This document shows positions 42,052 to 52,849 of a stretch of 64,000 nt of DNA, piece by piece. Below the pieces are notes generated by a model. The model was not told the DNA's origin and searched no databases. It worked only from the letters and a program-made list of their open reading frames with translations. The stretch covers positions 57,323,880 to 57,387,879 of the forward strand of contig CP141132.1 in assembly GCA_035236585.1 (NCBI GenBank), read 5' to 3'. Positions within the stretch are counted from its first letter, which is position 1; every line of letters begins with the position of its first letter. Made by a program: the position numbers and the translations under genes. Source of the stretch: Warburgia ugandensis (Eukaryota; Streptophyta; Magnoliopsida; Canellales; Canellaceae).

Positions 42052-43551
42052 GAGAAGTGGCTATGTTTGGTCTGTTTCTTGTGCGTATGTGTGTGTGCAG
42101 GGTATTCTAGTCATGGTTGGATATTTATTAGCGGAAAGTAACTTTCCCGTTGGAGCGTGACATGGACGTGACTAATGACAGTTGGTACAACACCCTATTG
42201 AAGGTGCTATACAAGCCTGCGAAGGGCTGCCTTTTCATTTTAGGTCCGGGTATATCAGTAAGTCCATTTCCTACTTTAACTCACGTTAATCACGTGAGCC
42301 AGCTATTATTGGGAAAGGCAGACGAATGGTTATTAATCACGGGAAAGAGAGGGGAGTTTGGTTACATTTTGGGTGCAAATGGGTCACCATCATCTGTGCG
42401 GACAATTGGTTCCAAAAATTTCATATTTTATGGGCCTCCAAGTTGGCTTTTGTGGTTGGAAAATAATAGAAGGTGAAAAAAAATAATTCATTTTTCACAG
42501 ACAAAATTTTTAAGCGGAAGGCCCTTGGGGTTCTCAAACGAGGAGATTTTTTTTATACCCGTCCATCCTGTGGGACAGTGAATCCGATGGACAGAATAAA
42601 TCATTTAAAATGAGAGAGATGAACCTAGAGACGGTTCCTATTGGTATTCCAAAATGTATCGAATAACTTTGAGAGAGAGAGAGAGAGAGAGAGAGTACAA
42701 AAGTATGCTTTGGCGTAAAACAATGGATGATCTCGAACAAATTTGGTCAGAGAATGATTGAGATAGAGGGGATTAGGGTTTTGATGGAAGGCAGAGAGAG
42801 GGGTGCTTAGATTCAGTTCAATCAAATAGAAAGCCGAGGGAGAGAGAATGAAAATCTTAATTCCTCATAATTTTTCTTGTAGTGGCCAGGGTCGGGGTAT
42901 ATAAAAAATCTGCCCGACCTGATCCATTGCCTTTTGGAACTACAGACAATTGGGTATGATTTAGTGGTGCCAGCCTGACTGGCATGTCCTTTGCAGTGAG
43001 TGAGAGGTTCTATTAGTTCCGAGGTTAGCATCAGCTAATACGTTTTTCAAAGCCAAAAAGAATAATGGGATAATGGGAGGTGAATATGTGTATTCTTTGC
43101 TAGGATTATTTTGGATAGATATCTAACACTCTGTTGACTGAGTTACAGGGCAGCTAATGGTCCTGGGATGTCATTGGTTTTTGGCTTTCCATTTTAAGTC
43201 TTGGGATTGTCATACTTTCCAGTGTTTGGCTATTTGGTATTTGTTTAAATTGGAGGTGCTAGAGGAGGGTGCAGCAATATGGTATAGTACAATTTCTAGT
43301 GTCATGCCCCATTTTTGCTTGATGAGACTCACCTCTATTTGTTCCAAATTGTTCATCTTATTCCTTCGCAGTTGGAGGTCCACTACCCTAAGATCACGGC
43401 GAAAGACTATGAATGGTTGGGAGGAACCAATGTTGGTTCTCTCAAATATAAGAGGCAATACCAACGTAACTTGCCATGTAGTCAGCATCTAATGTTGCAT
43501 CCCCTTTTGAACATGAGATGTAGTACATGATACGCTCTCACAGATTCTAGG
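42052..43551. other. Intergenic, no supported gene; short (GA)n at about 42671-42695
   Basis: Several overlapping short open frames occur on both strands, none resembling a known protein. A (GA)n run lies near 42671-42695. Confidence 0.5.
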
Positions 43552-43683
43552 TAGGGATGGTAATGGGGTAGGTTGGACGAGAAAATTAGTGACCTACACT
43601 CGTGATGAGGCAAAAGTTTGTGAACCAAGGGGGTTCGGGTTTGGTAGGTTGTTAGCAAATTCTGTGGATTGACCCCCACTGTT
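43552..43683. mobile_element. Partial AGGGATGG-family element
   Basis: It begins TAGGGATGGTAATGGGGTAG, the same terminus as the elements at 39162 and 44462. A matching inverted end was not found, so it is probably truncated. Confidence 0.4.
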
Positions 43684-44461
43684 CATATATAATCATATAT
43701 TAAGAGTGAGCATTATTCACAATTATGCTTTAGTTATAAAATAAGGACATTTTTGTTACACCAGATACAAACATGTGAAAAGGGCTAGAAAACTATAGCT
43801 ACATTCTTTCTTCCTTCTCTATTTCTTTATCGAATTCTCATTGAGGAAGAGCACTACAACTTGCAAGATCTCAAATCAAATTTAGTGCTAATATTACCTA
43901 AAACTCAAATCAAGGTGAGCTAAATTCAAATCAAATTCTTTCTTTCATATCTAGAATTTGTACCCAAATAGGATTTTCATATCTTTTTAAGTTAGCATTT
44001 GATCATCTTCTCACCAAGCATGCTCCAACAAGTGAAGGAAGAAGAAAGCATAGTCATCTCTCTAGGTGTGCTTTACTACGATAAGCCTACAAAAGACAAG
44101 ACCATATTAAATCACATTAAGAGAAGTAAAACAGTTTTTGGGAGGAGAATGAGGGAAAAATTAAGTTATGCAAAACATGAGTCACAGTCACTAGCATTTT
44201 GAGCATCAGTGATTGTAATTCTTGTAGGCAATAGGCTGAGAGAGAGACTTGTAAAATAAAGTCGTGTATATTAACTTAGAGATGAACACACCTCAAAAGA
44301 AAACTCTTAATTTCAATTTTTCTTTGATTTTCTTATTAACTATAGTAGAGTAATTGATGTCAAGGTTATAACCATGGATATGCAAAATTTTCTCCTGAAA
44401 CTTAGTAAATGAATTTTACTTATGTGACATATTATACCCTCAAAAGATTAAGTTATGTTAG
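43684..44461. other. Intergenic, no supported feature
   Basis: AT-rich sequence with no domain recognised. Confidence 0.5.
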
Positions 44462-44677
44462 TAGAGATGGTGATATTGCCCTACCCTACTCTATCCCTCC
44501 ATGCCCATACCAATTAATGGGTGTGGGGTAGGTCAAGGTGGGTTTTTTACAATCTACCCTACCCTATAGTGGGTTGTAAATATTAGTAAACCATGATATG
44601 GCGGGGCAAGAAAAATCAAATTGTGGGACAATGTGAGCAGTTGAAAACTCATTTTGCTTTTCCCATTGCCATCCCTA
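44462..44677. mobile_element. MITE-like element of the AGGGATGG family, about 216 bases
   Basis: The ends TAGAGATGGTGATATTGCCC and CCCATTGCCATCCCTA are inverted copies. The interior contains repeated CCCTACCC/GGGTAGG motifs that can pair. ATGTT is found on both sides but not as a clean 8-base duplication. Confidence 0.5.
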
Positions 44678-44746
44678 ATGTTCCATTTATGAGCCCCAAA
44701 AGGATAAGTGATTGACAATTTGGATTAACAAGCTATTTAGTCTGGT

Positions 44747-44751
44747 CCAAC
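44747..44751. repeat. Target-site duplication of LTR B, left copy
   Basis: CCAAC immediately precedes TGTGATGACC. The matching CCAAC is at 52114-52118. Confidence 0.75.
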
Positions 44752-45493
44752 TGTGATGACCCGGGTTTTCACGTGCATTTTTAAATGCAAAACTAATTCT
44801 TAAGGCGGGATCAATCCCTATTTGAAAAACACTTTTAGAAAAACTATGCAATATAACGGAAAAATATTTTATTTTAAATTCATTTTGAAAACCCTAAGTG
44901 TCATTTGCTTTCAAGATGGACAAGGAAAATTTGAAAATAAAGAAAAATCATAAATATTTTTCAGGTCTATCCAGTCACAGCTCATAGTCCAACTGTAATA
45001 CTTACAGGTACATGTCCAAAAGGTAGATCATATCCTTACCTTTATATTTGTCTTCCCTTCATTCTCTTGAGCGTAGTGCTAACATTTTCTGATACTTCTT
45101 CTAATCCTGTGTGGAGTTAATATGTAAAAATAATATATTTGGGTGAGTATTCCTCATACCCAATATGTGATCTAATACTACTATTTTGAAAACACAGCAG
45201 CCAACATGCATAATTCAAGGAGCTTTTTATGTAAAACATCAATGATTCCTTTTTGTGTAAACATGCATGGTTATGCATAAAACGTAAGCTCATTGATGCA
45301 ATTTCAACAATGGAATCCTTTACTGAAATCTAGTATTTAACGATATAAATATGACTAGAATCATAAAATAGAAATCAATAAATTCATGTGAGAAGATCTC
45401 AGCAAACACATCGAACCAACAAATCAAATATAATGATCATGAAACTCTTAAAATAGTTATCATTCAAAGGAGATGCTAGCATTACTATAAGCA
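44752..45493 (-). mobile_element. LTR B, left segment (outer solo LTR, minus orientation)
   Basis: It begins TGTGATGACCCGGG, so on its own strand the LTR ends in a GGGTCATCACA sequence. It is homologous to the start of LTR A (TGTGAGGACCCGGG). It is interrupted after AAGCA (45489-45493) by LTR A and continues at 48211. The three segments of B add up to about 2.5 kb, close to A's 2.7 kb. Confidence 0.75.
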
Positions 45494-48210
45494 TGTGAGG
45501 ACCCGGGTTTTTCAATGCCATTTTTGGTAAAAATGCAGCGAGATCGATCTCTAGTTTTAAAACAATTTATGCAGAAGAATGCAGGAAAATTTTCTTCTTT
45601 TTCAAAGAACATTGTATAAAGAGCCCGAGTGTTAAAATGAACGCTCAATGCATAGTGCCATGGCAATTTATAAATCAAATCAAAACAAATAATCACTCCC
45701 AGGATTGTTAGTCACAGCCACAGCTACAACAAATACTTATAATCAATATTATAGTAGTTACCAAAGGAAATTACTGAGTAAATCGTACCTTTGCCTACTT
45801 GACTTTGGTTCTAACGCCTCCTGCTATTTCTTCTATTTGTCTTTTATTTGATCTGAAAAATAATGGATTGGGTTGAGTATTTATCATACTCAGTAGGTAC
45901 CCTAACACTACCCTTTTTGAAAACATAGCAATGCATCATACAGAGTTCAAAGTGGTTGCATGAAGGCATGCTAAATTTGTAATAGGTGCGCATATGTGTG
46001 CATAAAGTGTAAGTAATGCCATCTATTGAAATTCTTTATCAATCATGAGTTAGTATGCAATACTAACAGTATGTCTGAGTTTAGAAAGTCAAAATCAATA
46101 GATTCACCATATCCTGGTTATGAGATCTACACCATATGTCAAAGCCATGCGTAGTATATAATGATCAGAAAATACTTAAAGTAGTCTACATATGAGGTAA
46201 ATGATAGCATCGCGAAGTAACATGCACCGGTCTCAAGTCATCTGGTCACGAGTACTCGTTTACGACCAATTTAAATGCTATATGCATATCCATAGTACTG
46301 AAATCATAGGGTCACTATGCTTGCGACTAGAACCACTCTGGATCGCATGTCTCCGGTATCTAGAGATGAGTCCACCATAGCCTCCATGGCGACCATGGAT
46401 ATGTCCCCGAAAGGGTGCCGTGAACACCTCCAGTGGTCGTCCCTGTTAACCATAGCAGTCAGGGAAGGGACAATGCCGTTTTTGGTAGCGATACCATCCA
46501 CCTTTTTGGTGGTAGAGGTCGGGAGGCCAAACCCGTACCCCTCAGCATAGTGCCCACTGGGCTTAATAGCCCAAAACCATACATAGTCCAAAACTCAAAT
46601 AAACATAAACCATGCAATTTATGGCTTTGTTTTCAAAGTATGCAAGCATTGCGTAAAATGCCATGAATTCGTAACGTGTATAAAAACATTATTTCTCAAC
46701 AGCATTCTTCAATTAATGCAAGATTTTTCAAATACATAAATCATGCAAGTAGGTCCCACATACATGTATAAGAACAGCATAGTTTAAAACACATGCTTAA
46801 TACAATAGTAAAACAAGTAACTTAATGAACGTTTAGGATGTATTTTGAAAACAGAGTAGGATCAGACTACCTACCTCGTTCGTTGTTACATCGCTCGTCC
46901 TTATCTTCACCTCGAGTTCGAGAATATCTTGGTAAGGTCCTGAGTGATGTCCAAACATAAGATCTAGGTGTTATTCTATGCTATTTTATTGTATAGGCTC
47001 CAAATTTGGATTTTAAAAGGTCGCGCCTTAACGGACAACCCAAATGTAGCGCCTAGGGTCTTGCGCGCCATAGTTCTAGAATGCGCGCTCTATAGTAGAT
47101 GCGTACATCCTGGTCACACCACAACCAAGTTGGGTCATGTGCGCACATCTGAATGGTGTGCCAGGGTGTGCATTGTTGCGCGAACCCGTCTTAGGCATAG
47201 CTATGGAGTGCTTTGGCTCCTAGGACATCCCATGAGTCCTGGTCGAGCCAAGAAAACTGTTCGCACGCGACACGTGTGCGAGGATAGCCCCCAGGGAGCT
47301 TAGCACACGTATGCGTCAAGCCAGGCATCCTGGACTGTGCCGTGCGCCCCTGGGAGGCGCTCTCTCTCTCTTGACGGGATTTCACCCGTCTAGTTTTCCT
47401 CCCTGAGGACCGGTGATTTCCGGTTGGAAAATTCTCAGATCCGACAAGGATCTGGGATGGGAATGAGGCGGAAAAGGAGGGTCAATCGGGCAGCCTGGAA
47501 CGACACCCTAGTTGTCTGACCCTAGGGTTTTGTAAGGAACCCATCTTCCCTAATGGGTTCTCTGGCTGGGAGACGCCAGATCTGGCTGAATTGTGAGGGA
47601 CAATGGAGGGGAAAGAGAGGAGGAATAGAGTGGGGACGAGGAGGTGCCTGGACATCCACCGTGAAGCTGTCGTACGCTTGGAATCGTGTTTTCCAAACTC
47701 TCTTTGCTGGAGATTTGAACCCAAAAATACCTGGAGGAGAAGGGGGCTTGGGGGGTATTTATAGGAGAGGGAAGGCGGTGCTGCCAATGGCGATGCCGCC
47801 AGTGGTGGTAATCTCTGGAAACCTGAGGTTTCTGGAGAAATCAAGAGAGGGCTGGAGGAGGAAGAAGACAGGGGGTGCCGTTATCAAAACGGCCCCCTGT
47901 GGTTTTTGGCTTTTTCGTTTTTAGGTATATTTTACCAAAATGCCCTCAATCTTCTAACGCCTATAACTTCGTCATACGAGCTCCGTTTTCGGCGTTCTTT
48001 GAGGTGTTGGATTCCATTTTTGATTGTAGTATCTAGTGGTACTAATTTTATTCACAAATTCTGAAGTTTCCTATGTGAATTTAGATCAAACATTCAACCA
48101 CCTAATAAAACCCTTATACATATATTTATTCCAAAATAGTCAAGATTATGAGCACATCACATTATGTTTGTTCTTTATACAAAATGTCTCCAAAATGTTG
48201 GGTCATTACA
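45494..48210 (-). mobile_element. LTR A: solo LTR nested in LTR B (minus orientation)
   Basis: Its 2717 bases begin TGTGAGGACCCGGG and end GGGTCATTACA. It is flanked by AAGCA (45489-45493) and AAGTA (48211-48215), a 5-base duplication with one change. It has no internal region, so it is a solo LTR. On its own strand a TATAAATA box lies about 450 bases in (47756-47763), after a GC-rich tract. The tract 46990-47400 is unusually rich in CG, with blocks such as GCGCGCC and TGCGCGC. A stretch at 46230-46560 is repeated in B on both sides of LTR C. The several open frames in A are not genes. Confidence 0.8.
47756..47763 (-). promoter_or_regulatory. TATA box of LTR A
   Basis: TATAAATA on the minus strand, about 450 bases from the LTR start and in the same relative place as the box in LTR B. 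Confidence 0.55.
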
Positions 48211-48539
48211 AAGTATCATGCACATAGTCTTTCCGCGAACACATCAAGCCGACTGGTCACGAGTACTCGTATACGACCATCTCAATACTATATGCATATC
48301 GATAATACTGAAATCATAGGGCCAACTATGCTCACAATCAGCACACAGCTGGAATCGTGTGACTTCGGTATCTAGACACCAACCTACCATAGCCTCCATG
48401 GCGACTATGGCATCCTCGAAAAGGGTGTCGTGAACACCTCCAATGGTCGTCCCTATTTATCACAGCAGTCGAGGAAGGGACAAGCCTTTTTGGTAGTGAT
48501 ACCATCCACTTTTTTGGTGGTAGACGCAAGGAGGCCAAC
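48211..48539 (-). mobile_element. LTR B, middle segment
   Basis: It continues B after the LTR A insertion. GGTCACGAGTACTCGT, TATGCATATC, CCATAGCCTCCATGGCGAC and TTTTTTGGTGGTAGA are shared in order with 46230-46510 of LTR A. It stops at GAGGCCAAC, where LTR C begins; A reads GAGGCCAAACCCGTAC at the same place. Confidence 0.75.
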
Positions 48540-50639
48540 TATTAAGTGTTCAATTTTGGTCAAAATAACCCTAATTTAGCGTTCAATTAGATCATCTAAC
48601 CGTTCAATTTTGCAAAACTTAGCTTGATTTTGAATTTAAATCCAATTGACTATCCAAACCGTAATTTGTCAAAATCAATGGTCAGATGATCATTAGAACT
48701 CATTAGATGACTAATGTATGATTCAAATGATTCTAATTTAGTCTTTTCTTTTGCAGATCAACCAAAGGACGCACGGATGGCTACGATTAAAAGTTAATGG
48801 TGCATATCATTTTAAAAAGGATTGATGGGCCAGATCAACCATAAAGATGGATGGGATAGTTTCCTAAACGATAATTGAACTCAAGTAGAAATCATGGACA
48901 AAAAGGGCAACTTGCAAATCTGTAAGAGCTTCCAAAGTCAAGAGAGGGGACCCAAATTAGCAAGGAGCAAAAGGCAACCCCTTCTCCCACTTCTTTCCTT
49001 CCTTTCCTTCCTTTCCTTTTTCCTCCTTTTCCTTTTTCCTTCTTTTTCTTTTTCCTTCTTTCCTTCCTTTTCCTTTTCCTTTTTCTTCTTTCTTCCCTTT
49101 TCTTTTTCCTTCCTCATTTCTTCTATTTCCTTTCCTTCTTTCTCTACATTTCTAAACTTCCATTTCTCCTCCTCTATCTCTCTAAAAGACGTCCCCCACC
49201 TTCCTCTATGGGGACGTCCTACTACTCTCTTTTCTTCCTCTCCCCCTCTTCCCATTCTCTTCTCTTCTTCTCTCTCTTTCTCAACCACACCACCCACTAT
49301 CTCTCCCTCTTCTCTTCTCTTCCCATTCTTCTTCTTCTTCTCTAATTTCTTTCTCACCTTCCTCTTCCCTCTCTCTCTTGAACTCCCTTTTCTCTCACCG
49401 CACTCCCCTCCTCTTGATTTCCTCCTCCTATCCCTTGTTCTCTCTTCTCTACCGCATCAACCCCTTCTCTTACCTCCCTTCACATCTTCTTTCTCTCTTT
49501 CTCTCTTCCTTGTTCTCTCTCTCCGTCAAGTACCACCCGACTTTCGCATCTCATCGCCTCCCCTTCTTCTCCTTTTCTCCTCCTTCATCCTCTGTCCTTA
49601 TCTTCCCACCACCACCATAGACGCCCCCGGCTCCATCACACGAATAGAACCAGCACACCACTCCCTCTACGCTGGAGTTCTTCACTGGCGTCTCTAGGTT
49701 TTTTTCTCGACTCCGGACGTTCCGGGGAAGGAAACCCAAAATGGGTTTTCTTTTCTTTCATCTTTCTCTCCTTCTTCTTTTCTCTTTTCCTCTTTTCTGC
49801 TTTTCTTCTTCTCCCTTCTCCTCCTTCTTCCCCACCTTCTTCATCGGGTTCGTATGGGTTCTTTCCTTTAAAACCATATTTTCATGAAATTCCAATTTTG
49901 CCCTCTCTCTTTAAAAGCAATTACAAATATGTTCTTTCTCGTTAATTCTATCTGTGTCCCTAGTTTATTTACATCTGTGTCCCAGCTATTCTGGTTTTGT
50001 TTTATCTGTGTTTTTCTTATCCAAGAACTGCCTTCTCTACCAGATCAATTAAGGCCTAACCCAATCAATGGGTTAGCCTTAATCAAACCAAATATTCAAT
50101 TTCTCCTTTGTTTCTTCTCAGATTTCAAATTAATTTTATAGGTTCATTCTTAGGACATCCTTAGACATAACCAATGCTTCTGATCTTAGATCTGAAATCC
50201 AAAAATCAATCTGAGTCATCCAAATCTTGAAATCACAAATTAGCCCATATCTTGACTATTTTGAAGAATCTGTCAAATCCGACTGGTAGATTACTAATCA
50301 AGAATGTGTTGAAGATATCTGTAAAGGCAGATCAGTTTTTATGATACCAGAAGTGAAGATTTTGATAGAGAGAGATATAGGGAAGTAGTTTTTTCTCATT
50401 ATTTGGTTTTTTTTGTTTTCTTTAGGAATTGGAAATTCTGTATTTTTGAGAAGTTGATTAGATCTGAACATTGATTCTCATTTCAATAATTCTAGTATTT
50501 TTTAGTGATTTATTTTTTATTTTACATAATTAAATTTTATTGAAACTCCATCATTTTAAATCAAGTCCTCGTGGGATCAACCTGTACTTGCATAAGCTAC
50601 ACTACAATAGCCCCTGCACTTGCGGTTAAACAATTAACA
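48540..50639 (+). mobile_element. LTR C: solo LTR of the E1 family nested in LTR B
   Basis: It aligns end to end with the E1 LTR at 4505-7000, starting TATTAAGTGTTCAATTTTGG and ending TGCGGTTAAACAATTAACA. It is flanked by perfect CCAAC repeats (48535-48539 and 50640-50644). Removing it and one CCAAC restores the continuity of LTR B as judged from LTR A. At 2100 bases it is shorter than the E1 LTR, mainly in the pyrimidine-rich middle (about 48970-49850). That tract gives a spurious 267-codon open frame. The first base pair of the LTR is TA instead of TG. Confidence 0.85.
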
Positions 50640-50807
50640 CCAACCCCGTACATAATAACCTCTTAGCATAGTGCCCATCAGGCTCAATAGCCCAAAAAGC
50701 ATATATAGATAATCCAAATCTCAATAATCGAAATCATGCAATTTATGCATTTATTTTCAAACATGCGAGCAATGCATAAAATCTGCTCATGCCCAAAATC
50801 GTATTCA

Positions 50808-50975
50808 AGGCCATAAATTATGAAGACAAGTCTGCATGCTCGTATAAGAACATCATATCCCAAAAGCATACTAAATACGGTGATAGATTCAAGTACTTCA
50901 AGGCCATAAAATCATGAAGACAAGTCTGCATACTTGTATAAGAACATCATATCTCAAAAGCATGCAAACTATGAT
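50808..50975. repeat. Tandem duplication inside LTR B, period about 90
   Basis: Two units share TTCAAGGCCATAAA, ATGAAGACAAGTCTGCAT and GTATAAGAACATCATAT with few changes. Confidence 0.75.
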
Positions 50976-51655
50976 AATAACTGCAAGTAAATCACTTAGA
51001 GTTTGGGATGCATTTAAAAACTTAGTAGTATTAGACTACCTACCTGGACTGTCGTCACTTAACTCGAGTCCCTCTTCAATTTGAGTCCTAGATCACCTTT
51101 GTGAAGTCCTGGGTATTATTTGGAAATAAAAATCCAAATATTATTTTCTATTTTATAGATCAACAGCTAGATCTATACTATAAGTTATAGATCTCTGATT
51201 TGTGGGTTTCTAATGGTTGATTTATGTAATTTAGGGTTGATCTAGGTATATTGATCTCCTAATATATCAAATGGATCAATCTATAAGATCAATCTATAAG
51301 ATTTAATCATCTTTGATCTTGCTAATCTATGAGATTTTTATGTTTTTAGGTTATACTAATGTAAAATAGTCCTCTGATCCTAACTTTTATAGTCTCATTA
51401 GGTCCGCATCATCTTCGATGGCTGGTTCGGGACCGGCTCTGCTCTGGTGATTTGCAGCTGAAAAAACACCCAGATCCGGCATGGATCTTGGCTGGGAAGG
51501 AGAAAAACCAAAGGGGAAGGGTGAGGAATTACCTGGGCAGCTTGAAATGGGGCCCTTTTTCCAGTGGTGCGATTCCCTCTGCGCCTACCAGAACCCTAGC
51601 TCGAAGCAGCCAGAAGAGGAGGAGAAGGGATGATCGGAGAAAGAGGGGGAGAGGG

Positions 51656-51663
51656 TTTTTATA
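51656..51663 (-). promoter_or_regulatory. TATA box of LTR B
   Basis: TATAAAAA on the minus strand, about 450 bases from the LTR's own start. Confidence 0.5.
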
Positions 51664-52113
51664 GAGGGTGAAGGCGATGCCGCCAATCTAGACGGCACCG
51701 TACAGGTATCGCGGTGTTGTGTACCGCCTGGCCTGAGGAAGAAGACGACGTAGGGGGTGCTGTTATCAAAACAACCCCTTGAGTTTTTAGCCTCTTTTTT
51801 TTTTAAGTCCAAATTACACAAATGACCCCCATCTTCAAATGCCCCTCACTTGGTCATATGAACTTTCTTTTCAGTGTTCTTTGAGGCGTTGGATTCCATT
51901 TCAAGTGTAGAATCTAATGATACTAATTTTTCTCACAATTTTCTTTGTTTCATATTTTAATTGGAATGAAACATCTAACCATATATTAATATAATTAAAC
52001 ATATATTAAATTTCAAAATAAACAATTTATAAATGATTGGCAAATGGTAAACATCATGATTGATCGTGGTTGTAAAAGTGATATAATAATGTTAAAAAAT
52101 TTGAGCCATTACA

Positions 52114-52118
52114 CCAAC
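52114..52118. repeat. Target-site duplication of LTR B, right copy
   Basis: CCAAC directly after TGAGCCATTACA; it matches 44747-44751. Confidence 0.75.
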
Positions 52119-52530
52119 TTACCATAAGCTTAACAAAACTCGAGTCCCAAGATGTTAACTCAATGGAAGATCAATTCTTTGTCCTTCGAAGAAAAGACGC
52201 TTTGGAACTGTAATGTTGCTACCAGATGTGCTATTTTGAGTTTGCTTTTGTTTTACTAGCAACGATCTTTCTAGTAGTGTCATTGAGTTTCTTTGTAGGT
52301 TTGCCTCTTGCAGCATCTCTGCTTGAGGTGAGTCACTTGCACAATTTGAAATTTCATCTATGTTCATCAAGATCTTATCATGCTGTGTGACAACTATGGA
52401 ATAGTTTTTATCGACATATCTTTTCTTTTTTTGGGAGCGGTATTATGATTTCTTATGTCTTGTGTGGCAATAACAGAAGCTTTTATCCATTTTAGAAGTG
52501 TTGAAAAGATTTATTGGAATACTTATGTAG
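52119..52530. other. Short stretch between LTR B and element F
   Basis: A minus-strand open frame of 71 codons (52155-52370) with a polar, Gln/Asn-rich product resembles nothing I know. No feature is supported. Confidence 0.4.
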
Positions 52531-52831
52531 TGCTTACAGTAGAAGAGAGCCTTGGATCCACAAGGCAAAGGAATAGAGAATTTGTGATTCAAGATTCGAC
52601 ATCTTGTCCATGGGTTTACATACCTTCTTATAGAACCACAAGGAAGACTCTTGTACATGTCTAGAATTGTTCATGACTTAGAACCTTCCACTCTTCCTAG
52701 AACACTACACATATTCAACCACTTCTAGACTTTTCCTATTTTATTATACTTCAATTATTCTAAAATAGTCTACTCTTTAAAATCTACTTGATTTGGACTT
52801 CTCATAGGCCCATGGATCACTACGTCCTACA
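52531..52831 (-). mobile_element. F: 3' LTR (minus orientation, about 300 bases)
   Basis: On the minus strand it begins TGTAGGACGTAGTGATCCAT and ends with CTGTAAGCA. Most of it matches 56673-56918: AGAGAGCCTTG, GGGTTTACATAC and TATAGAACCACAAGGAAGAC are shared. A purine tract (minus-strand AAGAAGAGGGAATTGA, 52832-52849) lies directly upstream on its own strand. A TATA-like box (TCTATAAG) lies near 52628. Confidence 0.75.
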
Positions 52832-52849
52832 TCAATTCCCTCTTCTTGG

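Larger units (their letters stand above)
50645..52113 (-). mobile_element. LTR B, right segment
   Basis: It resumes B with CCCGTAC and TAGTGCCCATCAGGCTCAAT, matching A at about 46535-46570. It ends TGAGCCATTACA. A TATAAAAA box lies at 51656-51663 (minus). An approximately 90-base tandem duplication lies at 50808-50975 (AAGACAAGTCTGCATGCTCG / AAGACAAGTCTGCATACTTG). The block 51130-51420 is AT-rich and does not match the CG-rich block of LTR A. Confidence 0.75.

Noticed and set aside
42150-42476. 108-codon + frame next to the lectin pseudogene
   Set aside because: No recognisable domain and no codon-level sign of a gene; treated as chance.
46304-47924. Overlapping open frames of 77-123 codons on both strands
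   Set aside because: All lie in LTR A; the equivalent parts of B are not conserved as coding.
48894-49697. Longest open frame in the window (267 codons, +)
   Set aside because: It lies in the pyrimidine-rich part of LTR C; the product is almost only S, F, L and P. It is low complexity, not a gene.
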